Shown piece after piece: positions 39,501-49,300 of a DNA stretch of 64,000 bases; position 1 is the stretch's first letter; every line of letters starts with the position of its first letter. The stretch comes from Bacteroidales bacterium (lineage in GTDB: Bacteria > Bacteroidota > Bacteroidia > Bacteroidales > UBA932): contig JAAYJQ010000019.1 of the NCBI GenBank assembly GCA_012522855.1, forward strand, positions 1 through 64,000. Reading direction: 5' to 3'. The position numbers were made by a program, and so were the translations under genes. The notes beneath the pieces were generated by a model that made no database searches, was not told the origin of the DNA, and saw only the letters and a list, made by a program, of their open reading frames with translations.

Positions 39501-39805
39501 CGTTCAAGAACAAGAGTTGGTTTACCCAAGGCTCCTCGATTTGGCTGATGGACGCTTCTTACCTCAGGTTGAAGAACGTTGAACTATCTTACCAATTCGG
39601 AGACCTCAAGTTCCTCAAGAAGATGGGGGTCAGTTCCATGAGAGCGTTCGTGAGCGGATACAATCTGTTGACGCTCTTTTCAGATCTTGCCAAAATCGAC
39701 ATCGACCCTGAAGAGATGACGGGTACTGCCGATCCGAGCGGAGATTATGTTTACAAATACCCGAACGTGCGTATTTTCAACGCAGGTTTCAATATTTCAT
39801 TTTAG
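36536..39805 (+). CDS. SusC/RagA-type TonB-dependent transporter (first of a tandem pair)
   Basis: 1089 residues from ATG 36536, which begins a clear signal peptide (MNSKSWTIALSVLCIGAVAA, ending ASA near residue 28). The frame is open upstream to 36461, but no signal peptide would result from that start. A carboxypeptidase-like domain (GLVVDATTGEPLIGAFVYIKG, about 45-120) is followed by the linker VAYGSQRKTSITGAI, the plug with LVDGVERSF and LKDAASTAVFGVRGANG, and the barrel ending NAGFNISF. The barrel contains DLNGDGKIDGDDN, the Ca-binding-like loop common in SusC. SusD follows after 12 nt. It imports an oligosaccharide, probably one released by the HexNAc-directed enzymes nearby; that link is inference. 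Confidence 0.94.
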   Translation: MNSKSWTIALSVLCIGAVAAFASPAASAESSTVPTLEASEQTPAKEYSGLVVDATTGEPLIGAFVYIKGTTIGTTTDENGAFRISVPDGTEPILVFSFISYQDVELRPTTTSGILVKLSDDQNFLDEVQIVAYGSQRKTSITGAITSISSDDILKSPAGSAAASLAGALTGVSSIQVSGQPGAEDPTLYVRGSGSLTNQSSMPLILVDGVERSFFQMDPNEIDNITVLKDAASTAVFGVRGANGVILVTTKRGQEGKAKINWSSSFGLTQPLRHLSAVSSYEHARIFTEAQLSDNWNDPSTPLTFSETVMDMFKYNSDPIMFANTDWDDYLFRKLSWQTQHNITVSGGADKVKYFVSVGYLYQDGMLRSFENYNANYTYDRYNYRANVDVDVTPTTLLGLNIGGRVAKKHQPNGYGSNIWQYITWCTPFSGPGIVDGHLTIPELGDFIPISSGLSGISLYYGYGYNEDISNTLNLDIQLNQNLDAITKGLSANIKGAYNTGYNLYIYRGPTASARRTQGVNYLGHYTQPGMSFDNPLYDNTHVYITSGEDYLDEPLWYGTGTSRGRDWYLEGSLNYNRQFGNHEVSALLLYNQSKSYYPWNFPEIPTAYVGYVGRITYNYKRKYLLDLNMGYNGSENFAPGHRYGLFPAGSAGWVISEEPWMSGARKWVDFLKVRASYGIVGNDKYSGARFLYLNGSWNPSHSNARFGNWGSWQFGSIYSGTMLYDAVENAVGNPVVSWEKCRKQNYGIDVVLFRQKLNITADLFYEHRYDILSTRNTLPAITNISLPMLNLGEVDNHGFELTVGWNQKLTQDFSYNLTGNLSFARNKIIYMDEVSPNEPYMAQTGRSTGLSYGYLFDRYLTEDDFDPVTRELLTVKNGGVVPEITLGNPRPGDPIFQDLNGDGKIDGDDNTWFGYGHRPEYVAGFITGFNWKNLGLSMQWTAGWNASRVLGIEYMEPYGMTNDRALLKYLADGRWTPDNPNSRFPRITFKNKSWFTQGSSIWLMDASYLRLKNVELSYQFGDLKFLKKMGVSSMRAFVSGYNLLTLFSDLAKIDIDPEEMTGTADPSGDYVYKYPNVRIFNAGFNISF

Positions 39806-39817
39806 GAGGGCAGAATC

Positions 39818-41860
39818 ATGAGAAACTTATTGAAATTATTGATCCCGGTATCGATGGCTATCTCAGCCATCGCATGCAGCGATCTTAAGTTTGGAGACGC
39901 CTTCCTTGAGAAAGCACCGGGTGTGGACGTCACGATCGATACCATATTCTCTTCCAGACTCTATGCGGAGAGGGTGCTTGTTTCCGCCTATAGCACATTG
40001 AGAGTGGGTTATCCTATTCACAACAGCGCATGGCCCCCCGGAACCGCCGGATTGTTCAATATCGGCGGAGCCTATGATCGCGCCACCGGGCAGTTGGATA
40101 ACGACAACCTGGATGCGATCACCGATTTGATGAACTCTCATAATGACTGGGCCAGCGGAGGGCAGGAATATGCGGCCGGAAATTACAGCGCGGATGTTGA
40201 AAACGGAGTATCCTGGACCAAACTTGGATTCGCCCCCGACAAGGAAACCCATTGGATAGGTATCCGCCGGTCCTTCCTCTTCATTGAAAATGTCGATCGT
40301 GTTCCGGACATGACCGAGCAGGAGAAGACCGTCGGCAAGGGCGAGGCCTATTGCATCATCGCGACGCATTATCTTGACCTTCTTCGCCACTTTGGAGGTG
40401 TTCCCCTGCTGAAGGGGTCTGTCGGCGCGGATAATGTGATGGATGTTGATTTCCACCGCTGCACGGTCGAGGAAACACTGGACTATGTTGTCGAATTATG
40501 TGACAAGGCTGCATCCATGCTTCCTTGGACCGTGCCCGCGGAAAGGGACGGACACCTCACGAAAGCTTCTGCAATGGGTTTGAAGTGCCGCGCTCTCCTG
40601 TTCGCGGCCAGCCCTCTGTTCAATGCGAACGTGGCGTATAGCGCAAATACTCCTGTCGCCAAGAACATGAATGCCGAACATGTGAATCCTTCGGACATCG
40701 AGAAAATGTATTGGTATGGCGATTACAAGGCGGAACGCTGGCAGAAAGTTGTCGATGCCTGCAAGGCTTTCATGGATGAGAATGCCGCCAACGGCAATCC
40801 GTATAAATTGGTTCAGGCTTCAGGAACAACTTCCGACGATTATCGAAACGCTTGGAACACCTGCTATGCGGATCGTTATAACGGCGAGATTCTGATTCAG
40901 ACAGGGCGTCATTATCCGACGCTCGCGGAGACCTACCTTCGTTGTTATTTCGGTGTTTCCGACGATCACGGAAACACGGGTCGCGGATATGGCGGAGGAT
41001 GCGTGACGCTTAATTTCGTTGATATGTTCACCAAGTCGGACGGAACAGTGGTCAAGTATGAGGACTGGTCGGGCGCTTCCGGCAGAACTTCGAAGATTGA
41101 AAATGATCCGTTCCGGGATCGTGATCCCCGGCTCTACGAGTCCGTCATGATCATCGGCGACCACTTCCGCGGCCGCCCCGCGGAAATGTGGGTGGGCGGC
41201 TTGGAAAGAGGAGCCGAACTGGCAAACAGGGCCATCACCGGTTTCTGTTCCCGCAAGTACATCTGGGACTACAATGACGAGACATTCATGAATCGTCCGT
41301 CCAACTATTCGTACTTGCGTCTGGCCGAGATTTATCTCACCTATGCCGAAGCATTGAACGAAACAGGCAATAAAGCCGAGGCCTACAAGTGGCTCAACAA
41401 AGTTCGCCAAAGAGTCGGCCTTCCTGAAATGAACGATGCGCTTCTTGCCCAGGTTCAGGCAGGGAAACATATTCCGACATACGCCGAACCTCTCCAAGGT
41501 GATCCAAAACTCCGCGAGGAAATACTTGACGAGCGTGCCCGCGAACTGTATTTCGAAGAGAACAGATGGTATGATATCGTGCGTTGGAAGCGCGACGACA
41601 TATTCAAGAAGACGCTTTACGGCATCAAGATCACGATCGCGGAAGGCGGGGGAGTCCGTACGGCCGATACCAACAACGACGGAGTTATTGATGATCGGGA
41701 CGACATTGACGCGTTTGCATCGACATTCGTATATTCGGCGCCCAAGGCTGAGGCCACGAGGTATTGGGCGAAGCATTGGGACACAAAATGGTATTTGAGC
41801 GCTTTCCCGACCAATGAGGTCAACAAAGGTTACGGGCTGGTGCAGAATCCGGGATGGTAG
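39818..41860 (+). CDS. SusD/RagB-type glycan-binding lipoprotein
   Basis: 680 residues, longer than most SusD proteins. The signal peptide ends ISAIAC. SusD features: GEAYCIIATHYLDLLRHFGGVPLL in the TPR-like region, RLAEIYLTYAEALNETG and WLNKVRQRVGLPEMN towards the end, then LDERARELYFEENRWYDIVRW. Near residues 605-620 a DTNNDGVIDDRDD sequence resembles an EF-hand loop. It sits 12 nt behind its SusC and 13-19 nt before a second SusC, in the same operon. Confidence 0.94.
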   Translation: MRNLLKLLIPVSMAISAIACSDLKFGDAFLEKAPGVDVTIDTIFSSRLYAERVLVSAYSTLRVGYPIHNSAWPPGTAGLFNIGGAYDRATGQLDNDNLDAITDLMNSHNDWASGGQEYAAGNYSADVENGVSWTKLGFAPDKETHWIGIRRSFLFIENVDRVPDMTEQEKTVGKGEAYCIIATHYLDLLRHFGGVPLLKGSVGADNVMDVDFHRCTVEETLDYVVELCDKAASMLPWTVPAERDGHLTKASAMGLKCRALLFAASPLFNANVAYSANTPVAKNMNAEHVNPSDIEKMYWYGDYKAERWQKVVDACKAFMDENAANGNPYKLVQASGTTSDDYRNAWNTCYADRYNGEILIQTGRHYPTLAETYLRCYFGVSDDHGNTGRGYGGGCVTLNFVDMFTKSDGTVVKYEDWSGASGRTSKIENDPFRDRDPRLYESVMIIGDHFRGRPAEMWVGGLERGAELANRAITGFCSRKYIWDYNDETFMNRPSNYSYLRLAEIYLTYAEALNETGNKAEAYKWLNKVRQRVGLPEMNDALLAQVQAGKHIPTYAEPLQGDPKLREEILDERARELYFEENRWYDIVRWKRDDIFKKTLYGIKITIAEGGGVRTADTNNDGVIDDRDDIDAFASTFVYSAPKAEATRYWAKHWDTKWYLSAFPTNEVNKGYGLVQNPGW

Positions 41861-41879
41861 TAGATAAAGGAGATTGATT

Positions 41880-44648
41880 ATGAAAAAAGTCTTCATAGTA
41901 CTTGTATTCGTGCTTGTCTCAGCCGGGCTTAACGCCCAGGATACGACGCGCCTGGACCTCGGTTACGACCGGTTCGTTACCAAAGATGTGCTTTCGTCCG
42001 CGGTTGCCGGCGTGACCTATCAGGATTTCAAGAATTCTTCACAGAAGCAGATTCTCAATTCTTTGTATGGTATGATTCCCGGCCTGGAACTTTTCCAGTC
42101 GGGCAGCGGCGCCCGTCCCGATGACACGTATCCGGGAATAGTCGTGCGCGGACGCGGCTCTTACAGCGGAAACCATGTTCTCGTGCTGGTTGACGGGGTG
42201 CCGCGCGATGCTTCATACATAGATGTCCATGAAGTTGAAAGCGTTACGGTTCTCAAGGACGCGGCCTCTCTGGCAATTTACGGCGTAAGAGGCGCGGACG
42301 GTGCCGTCCTTGTCACGACCAAACGCGGGGGTGACCATACCTTCAACATCAGCGCCGGATATTCCTTCGGCCTTCAGCAACTGACGCGGTTGCCTGAAAT
42401 GGCTTCTCCCGTGCAGTACGCGAACGCGCTGAACGAAGCCCGGGCGAACGACGGCCTGCCCCCTTATTTCTCCGCTTCGAATGTGGCGTCCATCGCCGAC
42501 GGCACGAACAAGGTCATTCCTATCGTTGACTGGCGTGACCAGATACTCAGAAACTACGGTTTCGACAACGATGTCCATCTGATGTTGGACGGCTCTGCCA
42601 AGCTCGCGAAGTTCTTTGTTTATGCGGATTATAGAGGCAACAGGGGCTTTTTCAACAACACCCGGCTGCTGGAAGGTCTGGACTGTCAGAACAATTACGA
42701 TGGATTGAAGGTGAGATCCAACCTGGACATCGTCATTACTCCGACTACGAATGTCCTCGTGAATCTTGCGGCGCGCATTCAGCAGAATTCGGGACCATAC
42801 AATGGGACAAGCCTTTATGCAATGTATACCGCTCCTACGGTCGGTTTTCCGATTATGTACGATGATATCTGGGCTCGCTCGATCAGAATCGAGAATCCCG
42901 TTCGATCCATTCTCGGCTCCGGCACCAATACCACTTTCTCCAGAATGCTTTCCGCGGATTTCACCATCCGTCAGGATCTTGTTTCCCTGCTGAAAGGACT
43001 TTCCGCGGAAGCGAGGCTGGCGTATGACAATTCCGCCGACATTCTTGACAGAAAGACTTTCGGCAGTGAGTATTACATTTTCTCCCCGCTTTACGACGAG
43101 GCAGGCAACCTGACCGATTACGCATTGAACAAATACGGAAACGCGACGGAGATGTCTTTCTCCAGCTATCTTTCCCATCAGTTCATGCAGATGTCGGTAT
43201 GGGGGAAACTAGGATGGAACGGCACGATCGGCAATTATCATCATTTGAACGCAGCCTTCATATTCAACCGTGACAAGCGCACGAACACAGGAGCCAATAC
43301 TTCCTTCATTCATCACGATTACGTCTTGACATGCAATTATGATTATGACAAGCGCTATCTTGCCAGCGTGACCTTGGATTATTCCGGAAGCAGTTACATG
43401 CCGAGGGGAGACAAGTTCCGCCCGTATTTTGCCGCATCTTTGGGATGGGTCGTTTCCAATGAAGATTTCCTCAAGAACGCGCGAGCCTTGGATCTGCTCA
43501 AAATTCGTGGATCCTACGGAAGGGTCGGAATGGACAGAAATCTAAGTTACGACATGGACATCCAATTCAACGGCGGCGGCAGATCCTTCATGTTCGTTAC
43601 CCCGAATTATGCAGGCGGCGCGGCGGAAGGCGCTTTGCCTTCCACCGGAATCGAGCCTGAATTGGACACGAAAACCGATATAGGGCTTGAATTCCAACTG
43701 TTCAAAGGATTGACGGGGGAGATCGATCTTTTCCGGAATACGCGCAAGAATCTTCGCACGAGCGCAGGCAGCACAATCTCCAGCGTTATCGGAATAGGAC
43801 TGGGAGATGCTTTCAACGGCAAAACCGAAAACCAGGGAATTGACGTTGCCCTTGGTTGGAGGCAAAAAGCCGGGGAGTTCAGTTACTATATCAGGGGAAC
43901 GGCGACCTATGCGAAGAACCGGATTCTTGCATATGACCAGGCGTATCAGCCGGAGCCCTATCTCTATCTTCAGGGCAATTCGATCGGACGTTTCTACGGC
44001 CTCGTCTCCGACGGTTTTTATCAGGAGTCTGACTTTGACGCGTCCGGCAATCTGCTTCCCGACGCGACATTCAGCACGTTCGCGGCCGTACAGCCTGGCG
44101 ATGTAAAATATAAGGATCTCAACGCTGACGGCATCATCGACAATTACGACTACACCTATCAGCTCAAGTCCCCGATTCCCGAACTCTATTACGGACTTCA
44201 ACTTGGGCTTGGCTGGAAAGGAATAGGCTTTAACCTGAAGTTCCAGGGAGTGTCCGGACGCACGATGCGTACCGCTCTCGGCAGCATCTACCAGCCTCTG
44301 TTCGGAGGAGACAAGAACATTTCCTGTCATTATCTCGAGAACTATTGGACAAAAGGCAATACGGATGCCCGTTATCCCCGCCTGACCACGCTTGACAACA
44401 AGAATAACTATCTTTCGAGTGATCTTTGGACGGAAGATGGCTCCTTCTTCAAACTCAGAGAGGCCGAGGTGTACTACAATTTACCGGAGAAGCTTGCCAA
44501 TTCTCTGACATTTAAAGAGGTGCGAATATTCGCGCGCGGCGATAACGTGTTCAGCGTTGACAGCATCGGAATCCTGGATCCGGAAGCGATAAACTACACC
44601 TATCCTCTAGCCCGTACATGGACGCTTGGCCTGAATGTTACCTTCTAA
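41880..44648 (+). CDS. SusC-like TonB-dependent transporter without the N-terminal carboxypeptidase-like domain
   Basis: 922 residues from ATG 41880 (signal peptide MKKVFIVLVFVLVSAGLNAQ); ATG 41874 would add two. The usual domain of about 80 residues between signal peptide and plug is missing: the mature protein goes within about 25 residues to the plug (QILNSLYGMIPGLELFQSG; LVDGVPRDASYIDVHEVESVTVLKDAASLAIYGVRG). The barrel ends LGLNVTF, so the protein is otherwise complete, and DLNADGIIDNYDY keeps the common acidic loop. It is the second SusC of a susCD-susCD operon, with its SusD 12 nt downstream. The two transporters may import different fragments of one glycan. Confidence 0.92.
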   Translation: MKKVFIVLVFVLVSAGLNAQDTTRLDLGYDRFVTKDVLSSAVAGVTYQDFKNSSQKQILNSLYGMIPGLELFQSGSGARPDDTYPGIVVRGRGSYSGNHVLVLVDGVPRDASYIDVHEVESVTVLKDAASLAIYGVRGADGAVLVTTKRGGDHTFNISAGYSFGLQQLTRLPEMASPVQYANALNEARANDGLPPYFSASNVASIADGTNKVIPIVDWRDQILRNYGFDNDVHLMLDGSAKLAKFFVYADYRGNRGFFNNTRLLEGLDCQNNYDGLKVRSNLDIVITPTTNVLVNLAARIQQNSGPYNGTSLYAMYTAPTVGFPIMYDDIWARSIRIENPVRSILGSGTNTTFSRMLSADFTIRQDLVSLLKGLSAEARLAYDNSADILDRKTFGSEYYIFSPLYDEAGNLTDYALNKYGNATEMSFSSYLSHQFMQMSVWGKLGWNGTIGNYHHLNAAFIFNRDKRTNTGANTSFIHHDYVLTCNYDYDKRYLASVTLDYSGSSYMPRGDKFRPYFAASLGWVVSNEDFLKNARALDLLKIRGSYGRVGMDRNLSYDMDIQFNGGGRSFMFVTPNYAGGAAEGALPSTGIEPELDTKTDIGLEFQLFKGLTGEIDLFRNTRKNLRTSAGSTISSVIGIGLGDAFNGKTENQGIDVALGWRQKAGEFSYYIRGTATYAKNRILAYDQAYQPEPYLYLQGNSIGRFYGLVSDGFYQESDFDASGNLLPDATFSTFAAVQPGDVKYKDLNADGIIDNYDYTYQLKSPIPELYYGLQLGLGWKGIGFNLKFQGVSGRTMRTALGSIYQPLFGGDKNISCHYLENYWTKGNTDARYPRLTTLDNKNNYLSSDLWTEDGSFFKLREAEVYYNLPEKLANSLTFKEVRIFARGDNVFSVDSIGILDPEAINYTYPLARTWTLGLNVTF

Positions 44649-44660
44649 CGAATACCTGAT

Positions 44661-46307
44661 ATGAAAACATATAAAGTCATTCTGTCGATTTCCATTGCCG
44701 CCCTTTCGTTTATTTCTTGCAACGACCTTGATCTGAACGAATCACAGTATCATTCCAAGAAGTATCAGTTCAGTGATTTCCCCCAGGTGAAGGAGGTCAT
44801 GACAAACGTTTACGGATACCTTCAGTCCGGTTTCTATAATTTCCAGGACTGTGCGTCGGACGATGCCGTATATGCGAATTATCCTGACGTCTGCCATACC
44901 TATTATGACGGAAGCTGGTCAAAGAACAGACTGGTTGACGACCAATGGGCCCACTACTATCAAGGCATCCGGGCCGCCAACTACCTTTTGGAAAACTGTC
45001 CGGAAGACTATGAAATAGCGAAGTGGAACGAATACTACAAATACGCGCTCGCGCAGCTCCAGAATTACCCGTGGGAAGCCCGCGCTTTGCGCGCGTTCTT
45101 CCATATGGAACTTCTCAAGCGTTATCGTTCCATTGTTGTCGCGGATCAGACTTACACCGTTGATCAGGTAAACGACCTTGTTCCGGCCACCTATGAGGAA
45201 GCGGTGTCTTGGATTGAGAAAGAACTGAAGGAATGCGCGGGAAAGCTCCCTGCGACCTATTCGGATTCTTACTATTCCGAACTGGGCCGCGTTACCCAAG
45301 GATTCGCCTTTGCGGCGCGCGCGCGCCTGCTGCTTTATGCCGCAAGTCCGCTGAACAATCCCTCAAACGACAAGGCGAAATACGGCAAGGCAGCGGCCGC
45401 TGCCCTGGAATTCATTACAGCGAACAATACTTCCAAAAGATTCGCCCTTGTGAGGCAGGGCTTCAACAACGAGAATAAGGACCTTGTCTTCGGAATTCGC
45501 GAAGGATCTTCAAACTCATATGAAGCGAACAACTTCCCTGTAGGGTACGAAAAGGGATCTTCCGGAACCTGCCCTTCGCTCAATCTTGTCGAAGCCTTCG
45601 ACATGCTGGACGGAACGCCCTTCGATTTCGAATCACACAAGGACGCGCTTCTCAATTCCGCGTCGAGAGATCCGCGAATGGCGAGAGCGATCCTGTCCAA
45701 CGGAGACCTGTTCAAGGGAGAAACCATAGAATCCTTCTTCGGCGGCCGCAACGGAGCTCCGCAGGACAACGCTTCCCCGACATCTTTTTATCTCAGGAAG
45801 TTTATTCAGGAAACGACCAGTTTCACTGCCGGCAGGGTCACGAGCTTTCCGCATATTTATCCGCTCTTCCGTTTCTCCGAGGTTTACCTCAATTACGCCG
45901 AGGCGTTGTTCGAAGGAACAGGTAACCCTGAATTCACCGGAACGTTCGAGAACATCGTTTTTACGATCTCGCCGCGGGCTGCCCTGAATGAAATCAGGAA
46001 ACTGTACAACATGCCGGCAATACCTGCCGGACTGAGCGCCGACGCTTTCAGGACAAGGCTTCGCAATGAGCGCAGAGTTGAACTGTGCTTCGAAGGTCAC
46101 AGATTCTGGGACATCCGCAGGTGGAAGATCGGTGACAAGACGAAAGATATTTATGGCCTCACGATTACCAAGGATGCCGATGACCGTCTTTCCGTTGAAA
46201 AGAAACTCGTGCAGTCCAGATACTGGGACGACAAGATGTATTTTTACCCGATTTCAGAGGTGGAGTGTTATAAGAATTTGAATCTTAACCAGAATACAGG
46301 CTGGTAA
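44661..46307 (+). CDS. SusD/RagB-type glycan-binding lipoprotein
   Basis: 548 residues with lipobox LSFISC. SusD features: WEARALRAFFHMELLKRY in the helical region, RFSEVYLNYAEALFEG, ALNEIRKLYNMPAIPAG and LRNERRVELCFEGHRFWDIRRWK near the C-terminus. It partners the shortened SusC just upstream. The HTCS gene begins 9 nt after its stop, so regulator and transporters are probably on one transcript. Confidence 0.94.
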   Translation: MKTYKVILSISIAALSFISCNDLDLNESQYHSKKYQFSDFPQVKEVMTNVYGYLQSGFYNFQDCASDDAVYANYPDVCHTYYDGSWSKNRLVDDQWAHYYQGIRAANYLLENCPEDYEIAKWNEYYKYALAQLQNYPWEARALRAFFHMELLKRYRSIVVADQTYTVDQVNDLVPATYEEAVSWIEKELKECAGKLPATYSDSYYSELGRVTQGFAFAARARLLLYAASPLNNPSNDKAKYGKAAAAALEFITANNTSKRFALVRQGFNNENKDLVFGIREGSSNSYEANNFPVGYEKGSSGTCPSLNLVEAFDMLDGTPFDFESHKDALLNSASRDPRMARAILSNGDLFKGETIESFFGGRNGAPQDNASPTSFYLRKFIQETTSFTAGRVTSFPHIYPLFRFSEVYLNYAEALFEGTGNPEFTGTFENIVFTISPRAALNEIRKLYNMPAIPAGLSADAFRTRLRNERRVELCFEGHRFWDIRRWKIGDKTKDIYGLTITKDADDRLSVEKKLVQSRYWDDKMYFYPISEVECYKNLNLNQNTGW

Positions 46308-46316
46308 CCTCCGCTC

Positions 46317-49300
46317 ATGTCGCTGCTGTCGTCCATACTTGCATTTGCCCTTTTTGCTTTGACACCGGCAACGGGACAAATGCTTCCTTGGTCGTTTTCA
46401 GCACTCCCTTCCGACTCTCTTCCGGCCGACGAAGTCTCCTCTCTCTATCAAGATTCTGACGGCTTTATCTGGATTATTACCTACAACAGCCTGGTCCGGT
46501 TTGACGGCTATGAGACCAAATCCTATTCTATTTCCGGCGCGGGCGACAACCATGTTGACAGATACCTGCACACAGCGATCGAAGATGATGAAGGACATAT
46601 TCTGATCGGAACGGAAAGGGGGCTGTTGTCCTTGGACAAACGTTCGGAAGTGCTGACCGGCATCACCGATGCTTCCGTTGACAACATGAATGTCAATAAA
46701 TTCGTCAAAGATTCATCCGGGAGAATTTGGGTTTGCGGCAACAAAGGACTTTTTTTCAGAGACAAGGGAAAGAGTTCCTTCTCCCGCCTTGACCTGCGGA
46801 CGGATTTTCAATCCAGCGGACTCACCGATCTTATTGACATCTGCATGGACGACAATCGGAATCTCTGGATTACCACTTGGCAGAATGGCCTCTACAGGTA
46901 TAATCTTGAAACAGGAAGCCTGTTTCCCTATCTCTCCGGTGCCTTGAAACTGTCTTATGTGCTGCGGTTCGATGTTTCAGGAAACCTTTGGATCGGTACA
47001 TGGGGAGCCGGTCTGCTTCGAATAGATGCCGCCAACCTCGGCGATGAAAATCCGGCTTTCGAGCAATTTTTGCACGATAAATCCTCGTCGTCGATTCTTG
47101 ACGACATCATCTACGCTATCAATCAGGACGCCGAAGGCAATATCCTTGTCGGCAGCAGAAGCGGCCTGAGTGTGCTGCGCGATGGTATGTTTTACAATTA
47201 TTTCCCTGACGATACGCCGGGGAGCCTTCCCTACAATGAGGTTAACTCGATCTTGTGTACCCGTGACAATTCTCTCTGGCTCGGCATGTTCGGCGGCGGT
47301 GTGTGCAAGGTCAATTCCCGCTCATCGGCCATCGAACGGATGGAACTACCTTCCGTGCGCGGCAAATACAAGACCAATTCAGTCAAGAGCATTTACCGCA
47401 TTGATTCCACGGAATATCTTTTTGGTATTGCGGGTCACGGATTCATCAAATACAACCGCGCTCAGGATAGTTTTGTGAATTATCAAGAAATCCCCTCTTT
47501 CAAAGGTCTGTTGTACACCAGCGTCGTGGAAGATATTATGCGAAGAGAGGACTCCGGGGAGATTTGCTTTGCAAGTTACGATCGCGGATTATGGCTCTAC
47601 GATCCGGCCGGGAACACGACAAAGGTTTTCAACTCGGCTAATTCTTCTCTGTCCACGGATTGCATCAGGGCGCTGGAGCAGGACAAGGAAGGAAATGTGT
47701 TCCTCGGTACGAGGTACGGAGCCTTTGTCCTGGACAAAGAGGATTCGATTCAGCGCATCTGTTCGTGGTTCGACATCAAGGGAGTTCCAGTTGAGAATAT
47801 GGTAGTCGACCTTGGCGTTGACAAGGATGGAAGTGTCTGGATGGCTACAGACTACGGCGGCATCATCAAGATGGATGCTGCAAGGCACAGGGCAATATCC
47901 TACGAAATCAATGATGGGGACGCTTTAAAGAGTTTCTCGTCCATCCTGATAGATTCCTCCGACAATGTCTGGGCCGGATCAACCTGGGACGGACTTTACA
48001 CCTATGATGCGGAATCGGATTCTTTCCGAAAGCTGGACGAACTCGTATTCATCAAAAACAAGGGCATCCGGAACCTCGAAGAGAGCGAGGATGGAAGAAT
48101 ATGGGTGACAACCTCCACCCAGGTGGTCTCCTTTTCCTATATCGACGGGGAAATCGACGGAATATGGTATCAGAACATCTCTGAAGGAGGCACCTCCGTT
48201 TTCTTCAACCAAAATGTCTCGTCGTACATGCCGGAAGATTCTGTGATGGCGTTCGGCAGTTCGCATGGCGTCCTTCTCTTTCCCTGTACCTTCGATCAGA
48301 CGGAAAATGATGTTTCAAATCTTTCGTTGACCGGATTCTCTGCCGGCGGAAAATCTATCGAGGGCATCAACGCGCTCTCTCAGATCACGCTCAAACACAA
48401 TCAAAACGATATTCTCATCAGGTTCTCCCTTATGGATTACAACAATCCGCAGGGTAATGTGTACAGATACCGGCTGATAAGAGCCGGCGATGAAGCCGGA
48501 CCATGGATGATTGCCAACGGTGACAACAATTCGGCCTTGTTCACCCATCTCGCTCCTGGTCGATATACTTTCGAGGCGTGCGGAGCGCGTTCGGGAGGAT
48601 TTATAACGAGCAGGTACAGGACGCTGAGTATTCACATCAAGCATAATCCTTGGACATCGTGGTGGGCGATTCTTGTATACTTGACCTTGGCTCTTGCGGC
48701 CATCAGCTTTGCGGTTCAGAGCGTGAAGTCCAAAGTCAGAATCAAGCGTCAGATGGAACTTGACCAGCTTCATGCCCAGAAGGCTGAAGAAGTGAACCAG
48801 GCGAAACTCCGATTCTTTACCAATGTTTCCCATGAGTTTCTCACCCCTTTGAGCATCATCATGGCCTCGATAGAAAGCCTTCAGCCCAAGAGCGAATCGA
48901 ACAAGCGAATCGCCAACATCATGTCCGTGAATTCCGTCAGACTGATGCGTCTGGTTCAGCAGGTTCTGGAATTCCGTAAGGTTGAAAGCGACAATCTGAA
49001 GCTTAAAGTCTCATACAATGACGTCGCGAACTTTATCGGCCACTGTGTCGAGGCCTTCCAGCCGCTGGTCCGCAAGCGCAGCCTGATTTTGACCTACGAT
49101 GCCGATCCGCAGAAAATAGAAGGTTGGTACGATCCCGACAAGTTGGACAAGATCATGTACAACCTCATCTCCAATGCGGTTAAATACACGCCGGAAGGTG
49201 GCTCCATCAAGGTCTCCGCTGAGATGCCGGCGAGCGGAACACTGGTAATAAAGTGTATCAATTCCGGTGAGGTGATGGACAGCAAGACACGCTCCGGTCT

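Noticed and set aside
46398..46765. Loss of function of HTCS2 because of HEFLTPL instead of HEFRTPL
   Set aside because: The phospho-accepting His839, the ATP-binding motifs and receiver Asp1130 are intact; Leu at this place is a mild variation.
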